The position numbers and the translations under genes were made by a program. The notes under the pieces were generated by a model, which was not told the DNA's origin, ran no database searches, and worked only from the letters and a program-made list of their open reading frames with translations. From assembly GCF_000208925.1 (NCBI RefSeq), contig NW_001914867.1:1-64000 (forward strand): a stretch of 64,000 bases of DNA, written 5' to 3'. How positions within the stretch are numbered: the first letter of the stretch is position 1; the number at the start of each line of letters is the position of its first letter. The DNA comes from Entamoeba histolytica HM-1:IMSS (lineage: Eukaryota > Evosea > Mastigamoebida > Endamoebidae). Shown here piece by piece: positions 31,060 through 43,252 of the stretch.

Positions 31060-34000
31060 CTTTTTAAGTTCTTTTTCATTGTATAAAAAACCATATTTTT
31101 ATTGTTTTCCATATTGTCCATTCATAAAAACCATAATTTCATAAAAATTTTTTCTTTGATTTATTCTTTTCTTGATTGTTTTCTTACTTATTAATTAAAT
31201 AAGTTTGATATATTAGTATAGTATGTACTCATTTTACATTCTACTTGACTAATTTCTTGATTTTCTTTAATTGTCTTCATTCTTTTAAAAAGTCTAATTA
31301 TGTTAGTGTTTATAATTTAGACTCCTTCTAAAATTATCAAAAAAACAAACAAATTTTGGTTCATTGATGATTCTCTTGCTCAAACCATTTCTTTATTCAA
31401 AGAAATGATTCCTTCTGATTCTATAACCATATTATCAATGAGAAGTCTTGGTATGTTTGTAAGTGTTGGTTCAATAGTATGAACAATAATTAAATTTACT
31501 TTAGGAATGAGTTGAATAATAATTTCAGCATTATTACATTTTGGTTTATATTGGTATAGATACTTTACTTTTTGTAGTTTCTTTGTCAGTTTGAAGTGTT
31601 TTAATAATTCCAAGTGAAGATTTATTATTTTTTATCTACCAATGTATTATATAAAGCTTTATAAGATGGGTTTTCTTCATTTCCAAAACTTTTTTGTTGA
31701 AGTAATTGATTCATTCCATTAAAGTCTATTTCTTTGATCATTTCATTGAATTGTAGTGTTATATTAATAGAATTAATATCACTTTCTTTATTTTTTGGAT
31801 ATTATAAGAATGAGTTAAGAATATATTCATACCATTTTGTCATTGTTGATTTTTCTTTATTTTCTGTATGAATTATTATTTGTGTATTTCTTTGATTTTC
31901 ATCCATATATTTTTGTACTTCAATCCATTTCGTTTCTTATAAACTAACTTCTTGTTTTTGACTTTTTATTGGTTCTTTCCATTCTAATTCTTCTAATTCT
32001 TTTTTTTTTTTTCATTAACATTTTTATAAAATACTCTCCTCTGTACTATTTTCTTCTTTAAATTCATTATATTCTTCTTCAGTCTTCTTTTAGGTTGGTT
32101 TATTTCTATTTCTTCTCTTTCTTTAATTTCCAATGGTCTTATTAAAAACCTCCATGACTCTGTTGGTTCTCTAATTCCAATCTCAATTACTTTTCCTCTT
32201 TGCTCTGGTGTAATACTAATAATTGCTGTTCTATTTCTCCACCATGTAGTTTCTTTACTTAAACTCTTAATATTTTCACTTAATCTTTCATGACCCATTG
32301 ATGTAAATAATAATGACCCAATAATTTCTGTTGTTTCATTCATTCCATATCTGTATTAAATATTTTATTAATCGTTTCTATCATTTCTATGGCTAGTTGT
32401 AGTGAAAACATTATATTGGATTGAATAATTTCAATATTAGCAAATAAAATTATCTTTTTTTTTTCTTTAACTTCATCTCCTTTTGGTTCTTCAAGTCACA
32501 CTTTAATTAAAAACAAACAACTATATTCTAAATACTATGGTATAATCCATCCAAGTTGTCTTGCAATAAATATAACGATTTTTAATGGTTCATCATTAAT
32601 AATTCTTTGTTCTTTAATAAATTGAAGTAGAATATCTAATAATATTTTATAACTCTTTTCTTTCATTTAATACAATAGTTACTCCAATATTTCATAATAT
32701 TGAATGTTGTATTTGATGTATTATGAAATGGGTTAAAAGTGTTTGACAACATAAACTTCATATATTCAATATATTCAAATCCTTCATGTTTATAATAATG
32801 TTGTTCTTCATTAATTAAAATAGATAAAAGTAATTTTAATGTTTGAACTTCAATTTCTTCTGAATAATTATCATTTTGATATTTTATCATATGTTCTAAT
32901 AATAGTTGAATTAACTCTGTAAGTGGAATGTCATATAAAAACATTTCATCTATTGTAGGGAATATTGAAACACATATTTGATTGTTATATTTTAATACTG
33001 ATTGAATAATTGTTGAATAAACTTCATGAGTATTTTTTTCATATCTTATTAGTCTAATAATTATTTCATTTAATCAATTTATTGCTGTTTTATTGTACTT
33101 TCATTTGTTTGTTCATTAAGAATTGAAATAAAAATTGGTGTAAATTCTTCATGAATATTAATTGGTTCTTTTCTTTCTGTTATTTCTTCCACATCAATAA
33201 AACATTCCATTACCTTTTTAATTGTTATTGTACATTCTGTTAATGCTTCATTATGACTTACAACAATTCCATTACATGTCATTTGAATTATTTCTTGCCA
33301 AAAACATATTAAATCTTATTGATTCATATTTTCTAGTTGAAATGTTGTTAAGTTATTATCATTTATTTCATTTTTACCTTTGCTTTTTTTTCATTGATTT
33401 CTTTAAAATTAATTTTATAATAGGACTTTATAACCATTTGAATTACTGCTAAAAAGATTTTTCTTATACCTTTATAAAATATTTTAATTGGATAAAATAC
33501 AATCATTTTTTGAAGAAGTATGTCTTATTCTTTTTTATCTCTCATAAATAAACCCCATAATGCTAATGAACTAATTGCAAAAAAATTGCAAAATCTGCTG
33601 CTTTGTTAATTGTAATTCAAACTTCCAAACGTAATTCTTCCTATTTTTTGTGTTGTTTGAGTTGGTTCAATAAATTCTATTTTCCTATAACACTTCTTGA
33701 TATAAAACAAATTAATTCTTTTAACTTAAAACTAAGTGTATTTGACCTTTCTCTAAATGAAGTATATATTCTTATAATTTTTGTAACTACTACTATTACA
33801 TTATTGTGACTTCCTTCTTTTAAATTTTGTATCGTTACTTCTATTCCTATTATTAATTTTTTTTTTGAAATTCTTTTAGTTGATTTGGTTCAATTAAAAT
33901 AATACTCTCATTCTTTGAATCTTCTTTTCCCTACATAAATTGCTAAGTCTGGTGAATACAATCATGTGGTGTAATGTTCAATAAGTTTTTTATATGCCAT

Positions 34001-34870
34001 CATATTAATTACAAAATTTCCTCTGGTTTAGTCTCTTACAAGTACTTTATAACAAATCTCATCAATACTTTTTCTAAATACTCTATCATATTTTTATATC
34101 TAGTAAGACACACAATATTTGAGAATTTAAATTCATTAAGAATTTTTAAAATTTCTTCATGTTCAATATCATTAACATGTGTATTTTCTGCTTTTTGAAC
34201 ATATAAACTTTCAATATTTTTTTCTATATAATGGAAAGACTGCCATTAATGTTTCATTTTCATCATTACTGATTCTTTTTGATAAAGAGAATTGTAAAAA
34301 TCTTTGAGTTAATTCATATCTACTATTTCAATTATTGTCTTTAATCATACCTTCTTCTTTATGTCTTATTGAGTCTAAGTCAAGACATGTAAAAAATAAT
34401 CATTTCATTCTTCTGCTTTTAATGCCATTGATGTAATTCCTTTAAATACTCCTTCAAGTGCAAGACTTCTTGATTTTGATTCTGTTGTTATACAAAGATA
34501 TGTTTTTCATACATAAAAATAATTTTGACAAGTAATTTGTTTAAATCCCGTTTTCCCAAATATTACTACTGTTACTGAACAACTTCATAATAAAACTTCT
34601 TGTTCAATGTCTCTTGGATTTTTTGATTTTACAATCTCTTCTGATGCTTCATTAAGTAGTTTATAATACATTGGATTATTTTGCTTTACAAAACTTAACT
34701 CACCTTCAGTAAATTCACCTTCTTTTGAAATAAATTGTAAAAGTGGTTTCAGTTAGAATAACTCTCTTTACTATCAACCATTTTACTATTCATTGAACGT
34801 TGAGAACCATTCATATCTTTCTATCTTACATGTTCCTCTTTTTAAGTTCATTTTTTGAAGTTCTACAACA
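31060..34870 (-). pseudogene. large decaying gene, family not recognised
   Basis: Reading on the minus strand from about 34830 gives one long helical-looking protein in pieces, with segments such as SKEGEFTEGELSFVKQNN, KLIEHYTT then LYSPDLAIYVGKRR, EYIEYMKFMLSNTFNP and TAIISITPEQRGKVIEIGIR. It is cut by many stops and some frameshifts. Frame is kept across many stops: TGA after TT at 33962-33964 (a Trp-like position), TAA at 34028-34030, and several more TGAs. The four minus-strand frames of 67-116 codons (31380, 31993, 32663, 33079) are its longest surviving parts. The intact protein would exceed 1000 residues, perhaps a helical-repeat scaffold. I cannot name it. Confidence 0.65.
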
Positions 34871-34934
34871 TAACAATATCACTTTTCTTCTTATTTACTA
34901 GAAACTTAAAAAACATAAATACTATATCCTAACA

Positions 34935-36030
34935 ATGGAAAAGAAAAATGGGGTTAAAATTGTAATGGGGGAAGTTAAGAAAGAAGGGGAAAGTACGATG
35001 TTAAATGAAGTTATCCCAAGATATTATAATTGTTGTATGTGTTGTCATTCACAATTAGATAATCCCCGAAATTATTGTGTTTTTTGTTTAAGTCAAAGAG
35101 TTGCAGAAAGAGGACAAAAGATAGATAAACAAAAAGAAGAAATAACAAAAATCAGACAACATAATCATGAAATAGAAAAGGTGTTAAGTGAAAAACTTTG
35201 TTCAATGAATAAAGAAACAGATATTGTTGCTAATACAAATGTATTATTTAACCAAATTCAACAAAATGAAATGGCAATTTCAGTTATTGAAGTGAAAGAG
35301 AAAGATGGAATTAGAAAAGCTATTGAACATATGAAAAGAATTAATAAACGTCTTATTGGGATGAAAAAAGCTATAGAAAGTACAATTTCATTAGAGTTTG
35401 TAAAAAAAAAGATTTCAAAAGATAAAATAAATATAATAAACAAATAGGAAGGAATATTATGGAATGGTACAAGAAACAAATAGACTTATTCAACTTCAAA
35501 CATTTCTAAAAGAACAAATTGTTATTAAAAAGAAACAACAAATAAAACGAGTGAATGAAATAATGATGGTTGAAATAATAAAAGGAGAAAAAGGTATAAA
35601 AAAAGAAGAAGAAATAGAAAGACCAATTGAAGGAGAAAAGAAATTATATAAAATAGTCAATTTTAATATTCAATCTAATTCTAAAATGTTTACAACAATC
35701 AAAACAGGAAATTTATTTATTAATTATTTATATTTATTATTAAAAGAATATACATATATAATAGAAATACCATGTACACTTATAGTAATTAGTAAAGGAA
35801 ATGAAATACCAAATAGTATTATTAGAAAATCTAATTTAAATAAAAGTGGAGGAAATGATAAAATAACTATACCAACAGTAAACTTAACATTTTCACATCA
35901 AATATTTAAAATATTTTATGATGAATTTCAACAACTTTATTGTATTCAATATAAAACACCAATTGAAGTAGAAGGAGAAAATTATGTTGAAAAGATTATT
36001 AAACTATTACAATACTTTAAGTCATTTTAA
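34935..36030 (+). CDS. Atg14/UVRAG-like autophagy PI3-kinase subunit (347 aa)
   Basis: Two exons, 34935-35395 and 35448-36030, join over a 52-nt intron (GTTTGT...AAATAG) to give 347 residues. The N-terminus holds a zinc-knuckle-like cluster (YNCCMCCHSQ, NYCVFCLSQ), as in Atg14 proteins, then a long coiled coil (about 55-200), and a C-terminal folded domain with YKIVNFNI and FINYLYLLLKEYTYIIEIPC, matching the GYLxHLVxLLSKYLxIPLxYPI stretch of the Atg14/UVRAG domain. These proteins bind Beclin-1/Atg6 through the coiled coil and direct the Vps34 PI3-kinase to autophagic or endosomal membranes. The homology is by motif and layout. The gene for Mon1, another endolysosomal factor, follows. Confidence 0.65.
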
Positions 36031-36111
36031 AAGATAAAGAGATAATTCAAAGATTCACAAGAAATGTTTTTTTATACAAAAATAACTAAATAAACTTGAA
36101 AAATAAAAATA

Positions 36112-37374
36112 ATGAATGATAAAATAAAACTTCAAGAAAAATTTGAAAGTCAAGCACAAGAAATAATTACTGAAGAAATATTTTACCAACATAAAAATCA
36201 ATTATTTATTGTTGGAGAAAATGGAAAACCTGTATTTTCAAGGTATGGTGATGAAACAAAAATGTCAACATTATTAGGAGCATTTTCAGCATTAGTTTCA
36301 TTAACAATAGAAGATGGAAAAGAAATTGAGATTGAAGGTGATACTAAACGAATATTTATTGATATTCGTGGACCATTTATTTTTATTAGTATGAATAATA
36401 AAGATAAAAGTATTTCAGAAATTAGAAGGTATCATGAATTTATTGAACATCTCATTTATCTTTATATTCCATTAGATATTTTTGAAAAAAAATTAGAAGA
36501 AAATCCAGCATTTGATTGTAGACAATTAACTTGTTCAAAAACAAAAGAAATTAAAATGGGAATATATCAATTTAATACATGGATAGGTGGGATGATTGGT
36601 AAAGTTGAAATTGAATATTGTTCGATTAGACAAAGTATAGGAAATAGTATTAGTAATATTGTCACAGAAGGAAATATAGGAATTAAAAATAATATTATTA
36701 TGGTTTTATTATATAATGAAAAGAAAATAATTAGTTGTAATGGAAAAAAAGGATTTTCATTAACACCAAATGATATGAATGGAATTATTAGTTATGGCAA
36801 TGAAAATGAAGGAGATGGGGAAGTTGGAATGCCAGAATTAAGTAAATCAGGAAAATTAAAAATTTGGACTATTAATATTGGTGTATTGAAAATGGCTGTT
36901 ATTTATCAAACTGAAGATTATTTTCTTGAAGTTAAAATTATCACAGAAAATATTAATCAAGAAATAGATCATTATTACAACACATTAATTGCATCAATAA
37001 ATAATCCTCCTGTTCCTGATTTATACACAAATCATTTGTTATTATTTTATACTTTTATTGGAGATAATTTTATTTATTCGTCTCCATTAAATGATTTATA
37101 TAAAGACAGAAAACAAGAAAAAAGAATTAAGTCTTTATGTACTAAATTATATTATGAACATAAAGAATTTAATACTGACAATTTATCTTCTTCAAAAAGA
37201 TGTGCATTTACTACTGACCTTGAAACAGTTGCATTCAAACAAACTCAGAAAGGTTTATTAATTGGAATCTTTAATTTTATTGTTGACATCCCTTCTTCTA
37301 TTGATTATCTAAATCAACTTGATAAATGGTTTAACTATGACAACATTACCTATACTCAATATGACTTATCTTAA
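36112..37374 (+). CDS. MON1: Mon1-like vacuolar fusion protein (Rab7 exchange factor subunit, 420 aa)
   Basis: The start of the longin domain matches Mon1/SAND: HKNQLFIVGENGKPVFSRYG followed by MSTLLGAFSALVSL and later RIFIDIRGPFIFISM, the same order and spacing as in Mon1 proteins. Three longin-like folds follow in the family; the rest fits in length but is diverged (middle IGGMIGKVEIEY; C-terminal half TNHLLLFYTFI). Mon1 pairs with Ccz1 to activate Rab7 and drive maturation of endosomes and autophagosomes. Usual length is 450-600 aa, with a disordered N-terminus that this 420-residue protein lacks. Single exon. It follows the Atg14-like gene by 81 nt on the same strand. Confidence 0.85.
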   Translation: MNDKIKLQEKFESQAQEIITEEIFYQHKNQLFIVGENGKPVFSRYGDETKMSTLLGAFSALVSLTIEDGKEIEIEGDTKRIFIDIRGPFIFISMNNKDKSISEIRRYHEFIEHLIYLYIPLDIFEKKLEENPAFDCRQLTCSKTKEIKMGIYQFNTWIGGMIGKVEIEYCSIRQSIGNSISNIVTEGNIGIKNNIIMVLLYNEKKIISCNGKKGFSLTPNDMNGIISYGNENEGDGEVGMPELSKSGKLKIWTINIGVLKMAVIYQTEDYFLEVKIITENINQEIDHYYNTLIASINNPPVPDLYTNHLLLFYTFIGDNFIYSSPLNDLYKDRKQEKRIKSLCTKLYYEHKEFNTDNLSSSKRCAFTTDLETVAFKQTQKGLLIGIFNFIVDIPSSIDYLNQLDKWFNYDNITYTQYDLS

Positions 37375-40238
37375 AATCTTTTCTTTTTCTTTTCTTTTGG
37401 ATATTTATCAATGACATTAAATTATTAAAACAGTCATATCTAAATAATACAACAAACATAAATACAAACAAAACCATTTCATCACTTTTCAAACAAAAGT
37501 TTTATTTAAAAAATTAATAATCATAATAACATTACATTGGATAGAAGTTATCAGATTGATTGAGAAATAGCGTCTAGGATAAGTAAATGAAAGACATCAA
37601 AATAAGAGCCTTACAATTAATACATAAATAGAAAATCATAGCATTGTATTTACAAAAATAAATAAACAATTAACAGGTAAAAACAAATAACCAAATTAGA
37701 ATAAAGAAAAAAATAGATAAAAAAGAATTTATCTTATTAAATCAAAAAGTGTTCTATCAAATAAATAAATCAGATTGAATCGTTATTCATTAATATTATT
37801 TACTACTTCATACAAAATGAATATACAGTACAATTTGAAATGTTACAAACACTTATTTAGAATCTGTAATAATAAACAAAGAAATGAACGTCTTATAACA
37901 ACTTTAGGTGTTTATAAAATTACACAATTGTTCTTCGTGATCAAATCATTCAAAATCTTCTTTGTTATAACCAGAATAACACAGAAATAATGAAAATTCA
38001 ATGAATGGTGTAATAAAAGAAATGAAGCATTTGAAGTATTTAGAAATCCAATAATTTAACGTGAAAGTAATTTCTTTGGATGTTCTATTAGATTGTCTGA
38101 TATTATGACAATCAATTAGTAGATTAAAAGGAAAGAACATTACAAACAATGAAAGAAGAAAAAGAACCACAAAATTACCATTACATTTTAAAATGATTTC
38201 CATCTCTAATAAAATCGAAATAAAGTAACAATTCATTGATTTATGTCGATATAAAACACTAATATACAAAGAAAAAGACATAATTATGAAAATACATGAT
38301 TTGAAAAATATTTAAAACTAATAATGTATTAAATACATACATGATATAATAATGTTTTTGATATGTAGATCATCATTGAATATTAAAAATATATCAAGTG
38401 TTAAACAATGGATATGTATCATTAATATAAGACATCATTAGAGTGTTATTTTATGAAAGAGTATAATCCAAGTGAAATTTATTCTTTCTTTACTCTAGTA
38501 ATAAACATTATTTCAATAAAAAATAGTAATATTCAATGAAAAATTCTAGTATTGTTATGTATATTGAACAAGTATCAATACACTTGTTAATACTCAGAAT
38601 TAATCTATTGATAATTAAATTAAACAATCTTGGTAATAAAATAGACATTTACTTCAATCATAAAGTCAATATTAAATTAGTTGACACATAATAAAAAGAC
38701 CATTGTCATTTTAAGCAAAGTCATTAGCAGATTCTATTATATAATTCACATTGCCTCATTACTATTATTAACTAATTGAAATTTGATTTGTATTGTTAAA
38801 TGCTAAAAATGTTTGTATAGCATATTTCATGTACTGGTTTAAAATATCAAAACTAATACTTATTATAAAAACATAATAAATTGGATTGATGGAACAAAGA
38901 ATTATAAAAAGAATTATCAAGAACAATTTTAAACGCTACAAGTTTTTCTATCTATATTATACATCCATTCATTTCCAATTTAAACAATTTCATGCATTTT
39001 TTATTTTCTTGCTGATACATACACATTTTATTATCTTTTCAGAATTACAGAACAATAAAAATATTCATAAAATAAAAATATTCTGTTTAATATATGTCAC
39101 ATCTTTATTCAATTTTAATTCTCTGAAATTAAAAACATTGTAAAAATACATTACATTATGTTATACTAAAAATATTCGTTGTAATTAAAATTAATATTAT
39201 TTATGTTAATTTCATTATTTATACACTATTCGTTTCAGTTCAAGTTAAGAATGATGTATGATAATATTAATACTGTTGTGTTTAAATTTTTGTCTCATTT
39301 ACATTCATATCACTCTGACTGTCTATTATATTTCAAATTTTCTTAAACAACTTGATAAAAACTAACATAATTCAACAAATTAATAAACCTTTAAGTCGTT
39401 ATTACTGAAATTACTATTTTGTATAATTTTAAAAGAATAAAATAAAATTGAGTCTTACTGTGTAAATGTAATTTCCAGAGTGATAACACTTATTTTAATG
39501 TCTTTTAGTAAGAGAGATAGTTTAATAAAAAACATATCCACTTGCAGAACAAACGATGGTGTATAAAATAAATAAATGGATTGTTGAACTCAGTTAAGAT
39601 AATAAACTCTTTAATTAACAACTTTTTTCCAGAAAAAAATAACACAAAACTAGGATTATTGATTTAATATGTTTGCAACTATTTTTAAGTTGTGTATAAT
39701 AATTATTCTCTTCCTGAAAATAATTATTTTGTAAATAAATCAAAGACAAACTCCTTCAATCAGATTAAAACATAAAAAGAGAAAGAAAATAAGTTAAATA
39801 AAGTAGTTTTAAATACCTTATGAATATAAAATCGATCTTATTTTCAGAAGCAATAAAATTAATAATAGTATTCCAGATTTAGTAATTTCATGAAATCTTT
39901 CATTAAGTTATTGTTAAAAATTATTAGAACAAATAAAAAAAAATAAATGATATTTTATTGAAAACGATAGTTGTTATTAGATAAATTATAATAGAAGATA
40001 GAAACAATGATAGAAAATGTTGTTACAACAATAATAGGATAAAACCAGTTTATTAGTGACATTGTTTTGTATTGTTACAATTATTTAAAATTTTTTGTTT
40101 GAATAACTTCCATTTATTTTTCACAAAGAAGGAGAAAAGAAACGAACAACCAAAAATAAAAAAAGAATAAAAACATTATATTGAAGTAATAGTCAAGACA
40201 ATCCTACTGTTATCTTTAAAATGAGCTTAAAAGAAAAT
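37375..40238. other. A+T-rich intergenic stretch, 2.9 kb
   Basis: The longest gene-free stretch between convergent genes. No conserved-looking frame; short frames at 37775, 37946 and 38886 are low-complexity. From about 37500 to 38300 the plus strand is again A-rich (aaaagaaatgaa style), reminiscent of the eroded tract at 18.7-21.1 kb. I see no RNA gene. Confidence 0.45.
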
Positions 40239-43025
40239 TCATTTAGACAAAAATTCATAGAGACTTTTGTTATAGCTCAAAGAAGACTGTTGTATTCTTA
40301 AGAATCGTTGTTTCGAACAATCATTTTTAAAGTGACTGAAAAAGTTTTGGAGAAAATCTTTGTAGCTAGAATAAAAAAGTTCATCTCGAGACAACATATC
40401 TAATTCTTTATTTTGTAAAGCCTCTGACATTTCCATATGATCTTCTCCAAGAGTATATATGTCTATTTCTTCATCACTACACCAACAGTCATCATCATCA
40501 CTCATCTCATTCATACCATTAGACCTACTTTGTTCCATAGCACTTTTTTCATTTGCATAAATTTGTTCCATTCCAATAAGATCAAGATATAAACCTAGTA
40601 ACGACAAAATAGTTAAAGGTACTCCTTTTTCATCTCTTAGACTATCAACTTCTTCAAACTCAATTAATTGAGCTTCATACATTCCATGAATTTTTCCTTG
40701 ATATGTTCCTTTTTCTTTTACCATTTCATGCATTTTAACAGCATTTTTAAAAAGTTCAGGTAAATACTGAGTAAGTTTTGTATTTAACCCTTTACAGGAT
40801 ATGAAAGCTCTTGCTAAAACAATTTCTAAATCACTGTTTCCCTTTCCATTACCTCTTGCAGCAATTTGAACGATTTCTTGACCAATTTTATTACCATGAA
40901 ACATTCCAAGGAGTAACAAGGCTTCACATGCTTTCTTTAACAAATATTCTTCTTCCATTAATCCAATTTTAACAGCTTCATCAAGGTTTTGTAACATGAG
41001 TGATACAATATTTTGTCCATCTTCCGTTTCCATGATATTAACGTACTTTCTTAATGTTTCTATCATAATGTCAATAGACAATTCTAAACATTGAGAAGTT
41101 GCTTTTCCTGCACTTAAAGATAATAATAATAATTTCTTTAATTCATCACCTAGTGCCATTGAATATTTGACTATAACTTTTGATACCATTAATATTGTTT
41201 GTGTTGGATAGTCAGAACTTTGTCTTGAACAAAAGGCAAAAATAGTTGGTAAAGGAGAGAATAAAAATTCGACAACCTTTAAGAAGATAGCTCTGTTATT
41301 AAACAAGGTAGTAAAAATTTGAATCATTGAATTTCTAACTTTAGGAGAAAGTGGATTATGTAAAAAACAACGTAATAAGGAAGCAACTAATGGTTGGAAT
41401 AATGTACCTGCTGGTGGTAGGTATCTACAATAAGCTGATAAAGCATCTAAAACAAATGGTAATTCATCTGGACCCACAGAAAGTGAATTTAATAAAGCAG
41501 AAAAGAAAGAAGTATAAAAAGGAGATATTGTAAAGTCTTGAATTGAAAGACAATGAGTGAGTAATCTTAAGAAATAAGGTAATACTATAGGACAATAAAT
41601 AAACTTATTAAACGAATTAGATAAAGCAGTTAAGAAAAAAGCTAAATCTGAATATGTTGCTGAAGGTAATACAGATGATATACAAGTTAATGCATAACAA
41701 ATGTCATGATCAACAAAGTCTTCATTATTCATCATATCAATTAATTGGAAATCATTTTTAACAACATTAACAATAATACTATTAACTTCTTTTTGCATTG
41801 GGATATGTGCTTTTGTTAAATAATTAGCACAAATACTTAATATTAATAATCCTGTACCTCTAATATTTACAAAGTTACGTTTATGTAATATTAATAATTG
41901 TTCTCCTTGTTCTAATAATTGAAAACTACTCATAAATAATACATTTACAGGTACTATTTGGTGAAGTATAATATTATGAAAGAAAATAATTCCTGCTTCT
42001 GGTAATGTTGTGGATGATGTTTGAAGGACATTTTGTGCGGAATTATGAGATAATGTATCAAAGGGAAATGACCAGTCTTGTACTTGACTACACATAATTC
42101 GTACAACAAATGTAACTATATCATTAACTTTTTCGATATTATACTTATGATACCAATCTAATGCTGCAAAAGCAGAAAGAACATCTACTAAAACAATTAA
42201 TACTCCATCTTTAATGTCAAAAGAAAGGTCATTAACTACTTCTAATGATTGCCATTGATTATTTTGTTGTTGTTGAATAATTTTTTGAATAACCATTAAA
42301 ATACATGGTAATAACTTCGTAAAGTATTTACTAATTGATTCAGGTGCATCTGAACATAAAAGTCTAATTAATGATAATGCATGATACCATGCTGGAATTG
42401 ATTCTGAATTCAGTACTGATTCTAGAGCATCAGGTAAGTGTTGAAAAACCTCATTATTTACATATTCAGGACAATCTATACCAATAAATGAAATAATACT
42501 TCCAATAATTTTCATTGCAGAAGGACTTGTCTGTGTTTGTATTAATTGGATAAGATCAGCACATCCACCATTCTTAGAACAAAGTGAATTTAATATCGAT
42601 CTATCAATAAATGAATAACACAATAAAGCATCTAAGACAGGTAATGTTGATGGTAATCTTCTAATAGATTCATTAATTAAAGCAAGTCTACTAACTTTGT
42701 CATTTCTAGTAAGTGCTTCTAAGAAGAATGAAAGCATTATTCCAATCCTTTGAGGACAGGTATGGATTTGAGGTAACACTTGACTAACACAAGCTGCAAT
42801 GTCTTGTTGTGGTAATTGGTTTGTAACTAAATTATTCTTACAAACAATAGCAGCTAATAACCTTTGATTTGGGTCTACTGTATTGCTCAATGAAATATTC
42901 AACAATACAGGAATTGATTGTGGTAATGAATTTAATAATGTTCGTTCAGCATTTTGTCGTGTTTGAGAGTCACAAGGAGAAGTTAGTGTTTGGAGAGTAT
43001 TAATAATGGTGTTTTCCTCTTGCAT
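40239..43025 (-). CDS. importin-9-like karyopherin (928 aa)
   Basis: A HEAT-repeat protein of karyopherin size. The N-terminus reads as an importin-beta N-terminal domain: RQNAERTLLNSL, then RLLAAIVCKNNLVT. Helical pairs continue through the whole length. Near the C-terminus is a strongly acidic insert (MSDDDDCWCSDEEID), then LQNFFSHF and a final helix pair, which matches importin-9/Kap114, where an acidic loop near the end binds basic cargo such as histones. It would carry basic proteins into the nucleus under RanGTP control. Other importins (5, 11) have similar size but not the C-terminal acid patch, so importin-9 is the best but not certain call. ATG at 43025, no intron. Confidence 0.65.
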   Translation of the reverse strand: MQEENTIINTLQTLTSPCDSQTRQNAERTLLNSLPQSIPVLLNISLSNTVDPNQRLLAAIVCKNNLVTNQLPQQDIAACVSQVLPQIHTCPQRIGIMLSFFLEALTRNDKVSRLALINESIRRLPSTLPVLDALLCYSFIDRSILNSLCSKNGGCADLIQLIQTQTSPSAMKIIGSIISFIGIDCPEYVNNEVFQHLPDALESVLNSESIPAWYHALSLIRLLCSDAPESISKYFTKLLPCILMVIQKIIQQQQNNQWQSLEVVNDLSFDIKDGVLIVLVDVLSAFAALDWYHKYNIEKVNDIVTFVVRIMCSQVQDWSFPFDTLSHNSAQNVLQTSSTTLPEAGIIFFHNIILHQIVPVNVLFMSSFQLLEQGEQLLILHKRNFVNIRGTGLLILSICANYLTKAHIPMQKEVNSIIVNVVKNDFQLIDMMNNEDFVDHDICYALTCISSVLPSATYSDLAFFLTALSNSFNKFIYCPIVLPYFLRLLTHCLSIQDFTISPFYTSFFSALLNSLSVGPDELPFVLDALSAYCRYLPPAGTLFQPLVASLLRCFLHNPLSPKVRNSMIQIFTTLFNNRAIFLKVVEFLFSPLPTIFAFCSRQSSDYPTQTILMVSKVIVKYSMALGDELKKLLLLSLSAGKATSQCLELSIDIMIETLRKYVNIMETEDGQNIVSLMLQNLDEAVKIGLMEEEYLLKKACEALLLLGMFHGNKIGQEIVQIAARGNGKGNSDLEIVLARAFISCKGLNTKLTQYLPELFKNAVKMHEMVKEKGTYQGKIHGMYEAQLIEFEEVDSLRDEKGVPLTILSLLGLYLDLIGMEQIYANEKSAMEQSRSNGMNEMSDDDDCWCSDEEIDIYTLGEDHMEMSEALQNKELDMLSRDELFYSSYKDFLQNFFSHFKNDCSKQRFLRIQQSSLSYNKSLYEFLSK

Positions 43026-43212
43026 TGAGAGAATATTTACAGTTTTCTTTTTTTATTCTTTTAGTTTATTTTATTATAATTAATAGTTATAGTGCTTATA
43101 AGATATAATTTTTTCATTAGAATTTTCAAGTATTAATACAACTTTTTTATACAAAGTAAATTTGTTATATAAAACACAAATGAATGAATAAAAAGATTGA
43201 ATTGAGAAACAA

Positions 43213-43218
43213 GAACTT
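43213..43218 (+). promoter_or_regulatory. GAACTT box before Fab1-like kinase gene
   Basis: AAGAACTT followed by AAAAATAT lies 34 nt before the ATG at 43253; matches the Entamoeba GAAC element. Confidence 0.4.
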
Positions 43219-43252
43219 AAAAATATAGTGAGTGGTATTGTTCGTGAAACTA

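Noticed and set aside
25250..34870. Reading TGA as tryptophan in this genome
   Set aside because: TGA at Trp-like positions tempts this view, but intact genes in the window end in TGA (exchanger at 7904, Akirin at 3000, RhoGAP at 59170, USP at 54937), so TGA is a stop here.
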